Shown here in pieces: positions 50,233 to 59,490 of a stretch of DNA of 64,000 nt (the first letter of the stretch is position 1; each line of letters opens with the position of its first letter). The stretch is from Haberlea rhodopensis (taxonomy: Eukaryota; Streptophyta; Magnoliopsida; Lamiales; Gesneriaceae). Made by a program: the position numbers and the translations under genes. The DNA lies in NCBI GenBank assembly GCA_907163345.1, contig CAJQUN010000058.1, positions 2,542,001 to 2,606,000 on the forward strand. Reading direction: 5' to 3'. A model generated the notes under the pieces. It ran no database searches, was not told the DNA's origin, and worked only from the letters and a program-made list of their open reading frames with translations.

Positions 50233-50443
50233 GGCGATCGATCGCCCGTTTTTGGCGATCGATCGCGAGCAGGCAGTAGGCTCCAGAAGCCTTCGGCGAT
50301 CGATCGCCACTTTTGGGCGATCGATCGGTGAGCTTGGCGATCGATCGCGCCAAAAGTGGCGATCGATCGCCGAATGAATAATTTTGTTGATGCGGGCAGT
50401 GTGTTCTCGCGATCGATCGGGACGACTTGGCGATCGATCGCGA
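50233..50443. repeat. Eight CGATCGATCG palindromes, element A 5' LTR
   Basis: Eight copies, mostly GGCGATCGATCGCC or GGCGATCGATCGCG. Repeated unchanged at 56974-57184 in the 3' LTR. Confidence 0.95.
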
Positions 50444-50534
50444 GACACACAAAAGTGTGTTTTTGGCATTTTTGTGGGAATTTTGAATATTGGACTATGA
50501 TTAGCTTCTAATATTGAATTGTATGGTTGTGTAG

Positions 50535-50599
50535 AACCATCCCAAGGACCCACAACTTCGAGACGATAAAGTACTACGACTTCGCCACATTTTGATAAG
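50535..50599 (+). other. Putative 65-nt leader exon
   Basis: Lies between TTGTGTAG and GTACGT. Its start AACCATCCCAAGG matches AACCATCCCAGGTAGC in LTR M and is related to the corresponding segments of LTR C and of the fragment at 7996. Equivalents measure 60-75 nt in the other LTRs. Confidence 0.4.
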
Positions 50600-51561
50600 G
50601 TACGTAAGAAACGTACGGGCATCAACGGTAACATATTCCTCAACTATGACTATACATTAAATTGTGTAAGTGTTTATGATGATGATTATGATGTTTATGA
50701 TGATTATTGATGATGATATTGTGATAAACGAAGATGATGTGATGTTACGATAACAATTACGATACGGTGATGATGTTTGGAATGATGATGCTTATAAGAT
50801 GATAATACATGTTGACTATGCTACTTAGAGTGGTCGAATGTCCGGTGACTATTATGGGCAAGCGAGGAAGGTCTTGCCGCTCATATAACTGAGCGATGGG
50901 GTACATCCGCTATGTGTAGCGACGGGTATCATCCGCTGAGCGATGGGGTACATCCGCTATGTGTAGCGATGGGTATCATCCGCTGAATAAGGGATACATC
51001 CGCTATCAAGGCGTAGCGATGGGTATCATAAGATGAGTTATGTCGAGCGAGGGGGCCAATTGTGCCGCTGTCATAATAGTACCCGGACAGTCCCATTTCT
51101 AATTAACATGGATTGTTGTGAGCTCTCATACGAAGTACGATGTTATTCATTCATGTCTTGAACTAATGATCATATACGTAATTATGACACAGGGACAACC
51201 AAGGAAGGATAGTACTATTAAACAGGAAGTATATGTTATCAATTATTCCCATGCATTATTTATATGCCTTTATCTCATGATGTACATGCTCACGATGGGT
51301 TGTTCCTATAGGTACACTTTTGGATCGAGATTAAGGGCCGGGTTGAGATGGTGAGCTGAGGAACATAAGAAGATAGATACAGGATTTTGTTAGCCATAAC
51401 ATTCTTTCTGGGGAATGTAATTAACTAATTATTGAAGTTTCATTTTGGCCTGTAATTACATTGAGCTCACATAACAACCAGAACTCTAAGATGTCTCTAA
51501 TGCATGTTTAGTTCATAATACGTTATTAAACTGATGTTAAGGAAGGTAGACCCTACATTAG

Positions 51562-51573
51562 TGGTATCAGAGC
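51562..51573 (+). other. Element A primer-binding site
   Basis: TGGTATCAGAGC, four bases (TTAG) after the LTR; tRNA-iMet primer. Confidence 0.92.
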
Positions 51574-51753
51574 AGTGGTTAGATAACCCGGGGATGAGTG
51601 AAGGGTAGCCTTAGCAGTAGGTTGGCTAGGCGCTTGCTCTTGACATGCTATGTTACACATGAAGTATATGACTGTTATGATAACATGTTATGGTTTCTGA
51701 CGATGTATATATGAACTGCTTTTGGATTTTGTTGTTAACCCTTGTGTTGCAGT

Positions 51754-54700
51754 ATGGCAGCAAATATCGACATTGGTGATGCTGTAAGTGTGAACGCTAG
51801 TGCGGGGCGCACGAATCCCCTGCCCCCGCCAGCCCTAGGCGAGGAGCCGTCCGAACAACAGCTATTACCGGGAGAATTGAGTCTGACTCAGTTTCTAGCA
51901 TATCGGCCCCCGACATTCGAAGGGACTAAGACAGGGGAGCGAGCCGAAGAATGGCTAGAAAGGATAGAACAAATATTTGTGGCAGCCCCGTGTGCAAAGA
52001 CAGCCTGGATAAGGCTGGCAGAGTTCCAGCTAGCCAAGAAAGCACTGATGTGGTGGAGGACCACCGTGATTGAACAAGAGGCACAAGGTCAAGAAGTAAA
52101 CTGGAAACTGTTCAGAACAAGATTCCTGGCCCGTTACTTCTCAGCGGCTGCCCGTCAAGCTAAAGAAGATGAGTTTAATAGGTTGAAGCAAGGTACCATG
52201 CCGGTGTCAGATTATGCCCTCCACTACTGTTCTCTACTCAGATATGTGCCTCATATCGCTGCCGACACTCAAGCAAAAATGAGGAACTTTATGAAGGGCT
52301 TGAGGCCAGAACTCTACGATAGGGTGATTACATATGGCCCCACTTGCTTTGATGATGCACTTAACCGGGCGGAGTTGGCCGAACTAGGGGTTGGTGCATA
52401 CCCTGATGCTGTACCACCTCCAGCACCCCCTCAGAGATCTACTCCCGACAATTTAAGGCCAAGGGGTGATCGGTTCAAGCCTGGGGGGAACACTTCGGCG
52501 TCCAGATTCAGTGGAAGGAGGCCCGATAACCGATGGAAGGGAAACCGTAGGAATGACGCTCCATCAAGAGGAGGACAGTCTCGGGGAGGAGGCAGTGTTG
52601 GAGAGGTACAATGCTCTCTTTGTGGACAGCCCCATTTGACGAAGAATTGTGTCGGATGTTATGTTTGCGGCGAGAGAGGCCACTTTGCTCGACAATGTCC
52701 CAACAGGGGAAGGCAGCAGAATTCTACTGGGAGGTCGACAGACAGAGCAGCGCCACACAGGCCCCCATATGTACCGAGGCAGTTTGGAAGTCAGCCTACG
52801 GGGCCACCTCAGGGACAAGTGTATGCATTGACAAGGGAGCAGGCTACAGCGGCTCCGGAAGAAGTCATAGCGGGTACGTGTCTTTTATTTACGCACCCTG
52901 CCTTTATATTGATCGACACAGGTGCGTCACACTCCTTTGTGTCGACGAGTTTTGTGGAAAGACACCACTTATGCACTGCTCCGTCGCCCACGCCTCTTGT
53001 AGTCTCGACACCCGCTGGAAGAAGTTTGATTGCTGATCAGATTGTCTATGATGGCCTCATTTATTTTGAGGATAACAAGTTAAGGTCGGATTTGATCGTT
53101 CTGGGAATGTCAGACTTTGACTGTATATTGGGTATTGACGTTTTGAATAGGTACCAAGCGGTTGTGAACTGCAGACAAAGGACTGTCCGATTCAGATCTG
53201 GTGAAGGAGTTCAGTGGACGTTCTATGGAGATGGTTCTCGTTCAAAGATTCCGTTAATATCCGCGGTCAAGATGACACAATTATTGGAACGAGGCCATAC
53301 AGGATATCTCATTTATGCTATTGATATTTCTGGAAAGAAGGAAGGATTAAAGGTTGAAGATGTGCCCGTAGTGGCGGAATTTCCTGATGTATTTCCTGAA
53401 GAGATTCCTGGATTCCCACCGGCGAGAGAGGTCGAGTTTGGAATCGAAATATTACCGGGGACGTCAGCCATTTCTCGTGCCCCGTACAGAATGGCACCAA
53501 CAGAGTTAAAGGAGTTAAAGGTTCAGTTGCAAGAACTCCTTGACAAGGGCTATATACGACCTAGCGTATCGCCCTGGGGTGCACCAGTTTTGTTTGTCAA
53601 GAAGAAAGATGGCTCGATGCGTTTGTGCATCGACTACAGACAGCTGAACAAAGCCACAGTAAAGAATAAGTATCCACTTCCGAGGATCGATGATTTATTT
53701 GATCAGTTGCAGGGTACGAGGCTCTACAGTAAGATTGATCTGAGGTCGGGGTACCATCAGATTCGAGTAAGGGAAGATGACGTTCAAAAGACAGCCTTCA
53801 GGACTAGGTATGGGCACTATGAATTCCTAGTCATGCCTTTTGGGGTGACAAATGCCCCGGCTGTTTTCATGAGTTTGATGAACAAGGTGTTCCAGCCATA
53901 TTTGGATCAATTCGTCATAGTTTTCATTGACGATATACTCATCTACTCTCGGACTGAAGAAGAACATGTTGAGCACTTGAGGACAGTACTTCAGATCCTT
54001 AGGGATCATCAATTATATGCCAAGCTTAGCAAGTGCGAGTTTTGGCTGGACAGTGTGGTGTTCTTGGGTCATGTAATATCCAGCCGTGGTATATCTGTGG
54101 ATCCCCGTAAGATTGAAGCTGTTATGGAGTGGGCTGCACCCACTTCGGTGCCCGAGATAAGAAGTTTCCTCGGTTTAGCGGGCTATTACCGACGTTTTGT
54201 CGAAGGATTCTCTAAGATCGCTAAACCGTTGACCCAGCTGACTCAGAAGGGAGTTCCGTTCTATTGGTCCGAAGCTTGTGAGGAGAGCTTCCAAGAGTTG
54301 AAGCGTCGGTTGACGACAGCGCCAGTGTTAGTAATTCCTTCTGAGGATAAGAAGTTTGCTTTGTATACGGATGCATCATTGCAAGGTTTGGGTTGTGTGT
54401 TGACGCAAGACAAGCATGTGGTGGCTTATGCTTCGAGGCAGCTGAAGCCTCATGAGACCAGATACCCAGTCCATGACCTGGAGCTGGCAGCCATCATTTT
54501 CGCCTTGAAGATTTGGCGTCATTATCTTTATGGTACGACGTTTACCATCTTTACAGACCATAAGAGTTTGAAATTCTTATTCACCCAAGCAGAACTGAAT
54601 ATGAGACAACGAAGATGGATGGACTTGCTCAAAGATTATGATTGTGAGATAGAGTACCATCCGGGTAAAGCGAATATGATAGCAGATGCCTTAAGCCGAA

Positions 54701-56271
54701 AGGTGAAGAACACCGCTGAGGATACTATGAGCTTGTCGGCCATGATGACTTCTTACTGCCATTTAGGCTATGATTTTGATGTGGACACGTCGCCGGTTCG
54801 AGTGTCGACCTTACTGGCCGAGCCAGACGTATTTGAGGCAATCAGGGAAGCCCAGAAGTCGGATGATGAGGTTCAGAGATGGTTATCAATAGCACTTCGA
54901 GGTCAGCCAACAAAGTTTAGAGTGGCTGAAGATGATTCATTAAGACTGGGCAACCGATGGGTAGTCCCAGATGCACCAGAGTTACGTAAAGGAATATTGG
55001 AACGAGCTCACAGTAGTCGGTTCAGTATTCACCCAGGAGGAAGGAAGATGTATAAGGACCTGAGTGGTCAATTCTGGTGGAGACGCATGAAGCGTGATGT
55101 AATCAGTTTTGTTAAGAGATGTTTAATCTGCCAGCAAGTAAAGGCGGAAAGGCAGAGGCCTGGCGGCGAGCTGAAGAGCTTGGAGGTACCTAAGTGGAAG
55201 TGGGAGCATATATCTATGGACTTCGTGACCCACTTGCCAAGGTCAGCCTCTGGATTTGATGCGATCTGGGTGATCGTAGACAGGCTGACAAAGGTGGCCC
55301 ATTTCATCCCTTACAGTATGACCTTCACATACTTAAAGATGGCCCAACTCTATGTGCGGGATGTGGTAAGGTTGCATGGCATTCCGGTTTCGATAGTGTC
55401 TGACAGAGACCCGAGGTTCACTTCTCATTTCTGGGAGGGCCTCCAATCAGCGTTGGGCACAGAGGTAAGACTGAGTACAGCCTATCACCCTCAGACAGAC
55501 GGTCAGACAGAGCGTACCATACAGACGCTCGAAGACATGCTGAGGGCATGTGTTTTGGAGTTTGACACTCCGTGGCAAGAATCTATACCACTGGTAGAGT
55601 TCTCCTACAATAACAGCTATCAGGCGAGCATTCAAATGGCCCCTTTTGAAGCTCTGTACGGACGACGATGTAGATCACCGCTGTATTGGGAGGACTTGAC
55701 TAGTAAGGCGGTTGGAGGGCCGGATATGATTAGAGATATGGAAGAGAAGATAAAGACGATACGCTTAAAGATGAAAGCGGCCCAAGATAGACAAGCGGCC
55801 TATGCCAATAAGCGGCGACGACCGCTAGAATTCCAAGTCGGAGATAAAGTTTTCTTGAAAATCTCACCCTTCAGGGGTGTGGTTCGTTTTGGTATGCGGG
55901 GGAAGTTATCTCCGAGATATGTGGGACCGTATGAGATATTACAACGTATCGGTACCTTGGCCTACCGTTTGGCTCTACCACCGTCCTTATCCGGTATTCA
56001 TGACGTTTTCCACGTTTCCATGTTGAGAAAGTATGAACCCGATCCGTCTCATGTATTGCAGCCTTCGGAGGTTCAGTTGAGTTCGGATGTATCCTATGTT
56101 GAACGACCGGTTAGAATCCTTGATCGTGAGGATCGCAGGCTACGAAGTAAGATAATACCAATGGTCAAAGTTCAGTGGGATCGCCGGGGTGTCGAGGAGG
56201 CTACGTGGGAGACGGAACGGCATATGGTGCAGCACTACCCGGAACTATTTTCCGGTATGATTTATGTTTAG
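51754..56271 (+). CDS. Element A gag-pol polyprotein, 1505 aa
   Basis: Copies and inserts the element RNA. Start chosen at ATG 51754, which follows CTTGTGTTGCAGT; the upstream in-frame TTG is not a likely start. Residues from this ATG: gag domain about 60-190 (KKALMWWRTTV); basic Gly/Arg linker; two zinc knuckles, C287-C290-H294-C299 and C302-C305-H310-C315; protease D388-T-G-A-S; RT with F724-I-D-D; RNase H with D873 in TDAS; integrase zinc-binding residues H1086, C1123 and C1126; integrase core D1156, D1217, E1253 (35 residues between the last two); GPY/F-like region (YVGPYEILQRIGTLAYRLALPPS); chromodomain-like tail about 1445-1505 (VKVQWDRRGVEEATWETE). Gag and pol are in one frame, with no frameshift signal. 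Tekay/Del-type chromovirus by motif. Confidence 0.96.
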   Translation: MAANIDIGDAVSVNASAGRTNPLPPPALGEEPSEQQLLPGELSLTQFLAYRPPTFEGTKTGERAEEWLERIEQIFVAAPCAKTAWIRLAEFQLAKKALMWWRTTVIEQEAQGQEVNWKLFRTRFLARYFSAAARQAKEDEFNRLKQGTMPVSDYALHYCSLLRYVPHIAADTQAKMRNFMKGLRPELYDRVITYGPTCFDDALNRAELAELGVGAYPDAVPPPAPPQRSTPDNLRPRGDRFKPGGNTSASRFSGRRPDNRWKGNRRNDAPSRGGQSRGGGSVGEVQCSLCGQPHLTKNCVGCYVCGERGHFARQCPNRGRQQNSTGRSTDRAAPHRPPYVPRQFGSQPTGPPQGQVYALTREQATAAPEEVIAGTCLLFTHPAFILIDTGASHSFVSTSFVERHHLCTAPSPTPLVVSTPAGRSLIADQIVYDGLIYFEDNKLRSDLIVLGMSDFDCILGIDVLNRYQAVVNCRQRTVRFRSGEGVQWTFYGDGSRSKIPLISAVKMTQLLERGHTGYLIYAIDISGKKEGLKVEDVPVVAEFPDVFPEEIPGFPPAREVEFGIEILPGTSAISRAPYRMAPTELKELKVQLQELLDKGYIRPSVSPWGAPVLFVKKKDGSMRLCIDYRQLNKATVKNKYPLPRIDDLFDQLQGTRLYSKIDLRSGYHQIRVREDDVQKTAFRTRYGHYEFLVMPFGVTNAPAVFMSLMNKVFQPYLDQFVIVFIDDILIYSRTEEEHVEHLRTVLQILRDHQLYAKLSKCEFWLDSVVFLGHVISSRGISVDPRKIEAVMEWAAPTSVPEIRSFLGLAGYYRRFVEGFSKIAKPLTQLTQKGVPFYWSEACEESFQELKRRLTTAPVLVIPSEDKKFALYTDASLQGLGCVLTQDKHVVAYASRQLKPHETRYPVHDLELAAIIFALKIWRHYLYGTTFTIFTDHKSLKFLFTQAELNMRQRRWMDLLKDYDCEIEYHPGKANMIADALSRKVKNTAEDTMSLSAMMTSYCHLGYDFDVDTSPVRVSTLLAEPDVFEAIREAQKSDDEVQRWLSIALRGQPTKFRVAEDDSLRLGNRWVVPDAPELRKGILERAHSSRFSIHPGGRKMYKDLSGQFWWRRMKRDVISFVKRCLICQQVKAERQRPGGELKSLEVPKWKWEHISMDFVTHLPRSASGFDAIWVIVDRLTKVAHFIPYSMTFTYLKMAQLYVRDVVRLHGIPVSIVSDRDPRFTSHFWEGLQSALGTEVRLSTAYHPQTDGQTERTIQTLEDMLRACVLEFDTPWQESIPLVEFSYNNSYQASIQMAPFEALYGRRCRSPLYWEDLTSKAVGGPDMIRDMEEKIKTIRLKMKAAQDRQAAYANKRRRPLEFQVGDKVFLKISPFRGVVRFGMRGKLSPRYVGPYEILQRIGTLAYRLALPPSLSGIHDVFHVSMLRKYEPDPSHVLQPSEVQLSSDVSYVERPVRILDREDRRLRSKIIPMVKVQWDRRGVEEATWETERHMVQHYPELFSGMIYV

Positions 56272-56315
56272 TTTCTTTTGGGTAAGTGCATGCGATTTCG
56301 AGGACGAAATCTTAT

Positions 56316-56329
56316 AAGTAGGGGAGTAA
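56316..56329 (+). other. Element A polypurine tract
   Basis: AAGTAGGGGAGTAA just before the 3' LTR; preceded by the hairpin GATTTCG-AGGA-CGAAATC (56294-56311). Confidence 0.88.
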
Positions 56330-58298
56330 TGTAATGCCCCGAAATTAATTGATGGTAACTTGAACATTAATTATGTTTATACGATGAATTATTATGATGT
56401 TTAAGTCATGTTTGGGAAATGAAGAAGTAACATGATTTAAGGATATTAATTTTAATTATGAGGATGATGTGGGTTTAATGAAGTTGATTTCAATTTGTAA
56501 ATGCTTATCATGTTAATGTATTTTAAATACATCATGTTGATATTGGAGTACAAGTTATAAGTAAGACATAACCCACTTTCATTCTCACCTCACTTTTACC
56601 CTCAAACTCCCAATATCACTTTCCCCAAATTTCCTTTCCCTCATTTTCGAAATTAACCCTAAAGGTGGGAAGAAATTCTTGTCAAAGCTTCATCCTTGCA
56701 TTTCTTGGTAAGATTTAGTGCCTATGATGTTTATATAGCACTTATTGATGTTCATGAAGTGTGTGTTAAGTTTTGGAAGGGTTTTAAAAAGGGTTTGAAA
56801 TGGGTTTGTTTGGGTTAGTGTGATTCTTGGTGGGATGTTGGATTTTTAATGGTTTTATGATGTGTATTGAAGGTTTTGAGTGTTTTAATGTTTTTAAGTT
56901 GTTGGAATAAATGATGGTTGAGGTTGGTGAGGTTTTAAGGTGCAAAAATGGAGTTTTTCGATGTACAGAGGCTGGCGATCGATCGCCCGTTTTTGGCGAT
57001 CGATCGCGAGCAGGCAGTAGGCTCCAGAAGCCTTCGGCGATCGATCGCCACTTTTGGGCGATCGATCGGTGAGCTTGGCGATCGATCGCGCCAAAAGTGG
57101 CGATCGATCGCCGAATGAATAATTTTGTTGATGCGGGCAGTGTGTTCTCGCGATCGATCGGGACGACTTGGCGATCGATCGCGAGACACACAAAAGTGTG
57201 TTTTTGGCATTTTTGTGGGAATTTTGAATATTGGACTATGATTAGCTTCTAATATTGAATTGTATGGTTGTGTAGAACCATCCCAAGGACCCACAACTTC
57301 GAGACGATAAAGTACTACGACTTCGCCACATTTTGATAAGGTACGTAAGAAACGTACGGGCATCAACGGTAACATATTCCTCAACTATGACTATACATTA
57401 AATTGTGTAAGTGTTTATGATGATGATTATGATGTTTATGATGATTATTGATGATGATATTGTGATAAACGAAGATGATGTGATGTTACGATAACAATTA
57501 CGATACGGTGATGATGTTTGGAATGATGATGCTTATAAGATGATAATACATGTTGACTATGCTACTTAGAGTGGTCGAATGTCCGGTGACTATTATGGGC
57601 AAGCGAGGAAGGTCTTGCCGCTCATATAACTGAGCGATGGGGTACATCCGCTATGTGTAGCGACGGGTATCATCCGCTGAGCGATGGGGTACATCCGCTA
57701 TGTGTAGCGATGGGTATCATCCGCTGAATAAGGGATACATCCGCTATCAAGGCGTAGCGATGGGTATCATAAGATGAGTTATGTCGAGCGAGGGGGCCAA
57801 TTGTGCCGCTGTCATAATAGTACCCGGACAGTCCCATTTCTAATTAACATGGATTGTTGTGAGCTCTCATACGAAGTACGATGTTATTCATTCATGTCTT
57901 GAACTAATGATCATATACGTAATTATGACACAGGGACAACCAAGGAAGGATAGTACTATTAAACAGGAAGTATATGTTATCAATTATTCCCATGCATTAT
58001 TTATATGCCTTTATCTCATGATGTACATGCTCACGATGGGTTGTTCCTATAGGTACACTTTTGGATCGAGATTAAGGGCCGGGTTGAGATGGTGAGCTGA
58101 GGAACATAAGAAGATAGATACAGGATTTTGTTAGCCATAACATTCTTTCTGGGGAATGTAATTAACTAATTATTGAAGTTTCATTTTGGCCTGTAATTAC
58201 ATTGAGCTCACATAACAACCAGAACTCTAAGATGTCTCTAATGCATGTTTAGTTCATAATACGTTATTAAACTGATGTTAAGGAAGGTAGACCCTACA
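56330..58298 (+). repeat. Element A 3' LTR
   Basis: 1969 bp, with the same modules as the 5' LTR shifted by 6741 bp (palindromes 56974-57184, hairpin 57341-57357, array 57602-57811). Confidence 0.95.
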
Positions 58299-58303
58299 TC
58301 CTC

Positions 58304-59316
58304 TGTCCTCCACCAGACTGTGGTACACTCTGTGGTCTCTGTTGTACTGTAGTCTCTGAAATGGGTCCTCTCCTCTGTTGTCCACCCACTTGAGGACAAT
58401 CACGGATCACATGTCCTTGCCTCCCACAACGGAAACAAACTACTGGATTTAATTGAGGACATTCTCGTTTCAAATGTGGTCCACCACATTTAAAGCATTG
58501 CACACCACTGCCACTACTACTACCTTGGAACTGTCCCTTTGTTCTTCTGTCATCTCCTTTTCGTGGTCCAAAACGTTTCCCACTAAACCTAGATGAAGAT
58601 GCACCACCTCGTAGTGATTTAAATGGTTCTCCTCTAGGTCTCATACTATCAGATTTAGGTGGTTGAGCTTGTCCAACATCTTTATATACTCCTACAGCAA
58701 TCTCAGCCATCTCGGCTCTAGTCAACGCTTCTTCATATGATGTAGGGTATAATTCAGGCCTCAAACCTTTCACAAACTGTCTGATCTTTGCTTTTGTGTT
58801 TACAGCGATATGTGGTACATACCGGAGCAAAGAAGAATAATGCACAGCATAATCAGATACTGTCATTGATCCCTGTCTCAAATTTGTAAATTCATCCTCT
58901 TTCCTCTGCCTTGCAGCAACAGAGAAATAATGCTCCAGGAACTTCGTTCTAAACACATCCAAGTGAACTATCTGTCCTTGAGCCCTCAACTCAAGCACTG
59001 TGGATTTCCACCACATCATAGCTTTCTTCGCTAATTGAAATTCAGCTAAACGTAACCAAGCAGTCTTGGCACACGGTGCTGACACAAATATCTGTTCCAC
59101 ACGTTCTAGCCATTCCTCTGCTAGTTCCCCTAATTCAGTCCCCTCAAATCTGGGTGGCTGATAACTCAAAAATTGCGTCAAAGTCAATTCTCCATGCAAT
59201 AGTACCTGTTCCACTGGCCCTTGCTCAATCAGTGGTGGTGGCACAGGCGCCATCCTCACACTCGCATTGCCACTCATGGCATCCCCAACATCCTCATGAT
59301 ACCCTCTGTCTGTCAT
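58304..59316 (-). pseudogene. Element B gag, N-terminal side
   Basis: Minus strand, ATG at 59316. About 338 residues open up to the A insertion: gag domain (KKAMMWWKSTV), Arg/Ser-rich linker, two zinc knuckles (about 58500-58410) and a Gln/Gly-rich stretch. Compared with J it lacks about eight residues after GLRPEL (near 58750), an in-frame deletion. Continues at 49588. Confidence 0.92.
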
Positions 59317-59474
59317 AGCTGTAGATCAAGGGTTAACAATAACATTCACAATTATATAACATGTTAGAATAACATCATATTCCAAATCCTAACATGCTAT
59401 TACCATTCTCAAAGTGTTTAGGTAACTCCCTAAGACACTTCCTCTACCCATGTTCATCCCGTTCTCGAACCACT

Positions 59475-59486
59475 GCTCTGATACCA
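59475..59486 (-). other. Element B primer-binding site
   Basis: TGGTATCAGAGC on the minus strand, four bases from the 5' LTR at 59491. Confidence 0.92.
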
Positions 59487-59490
59487 CTAA

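Larger units (their letters stand above)
49589..51557 (+). repeat. Element A 5' LTR
   Basis: TGTAATGCCC...ACCCTACA. Modules: donor-like TTG|GTAAGA (49967), eight palindromes (50233-50443), acceptor-like GTTGTGTAG (to 50534), 65-nt segment 50535-50599, hairpin AAG|GTACGT-AAGAA-ACGTAC (50600-50616), AGCG/CGCT hairpins (50861-51070), acceptor-like TCCTATAG (to 51311). Confidence 0.95.
49589..58298 (+). mobile_element. Element A: intact Tekay-like gypsy element, 8710 bp
   Basis: Perfect TSD TCCTC (49584-49588 and 58299-58303). LTRs 49589-51557 and 56330-58298 are both 1969 bp; I noticed no difference between them. Primer site, polypurine tract, one uninterrupted gag-pol and all catalytic residues are present. 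Inserted into element B between gag and protease. By structure it is the youngest and the only apparently autonomous element of the window. Confidence 0.97.

Noticed and set aside
51742..51753. Upstream TTG start adding four residues to the element A polyprotein
   Set aside because: Plant translation starts at ATG; the ATG at 51754 fits the family and the acceptor-like sequence before it.
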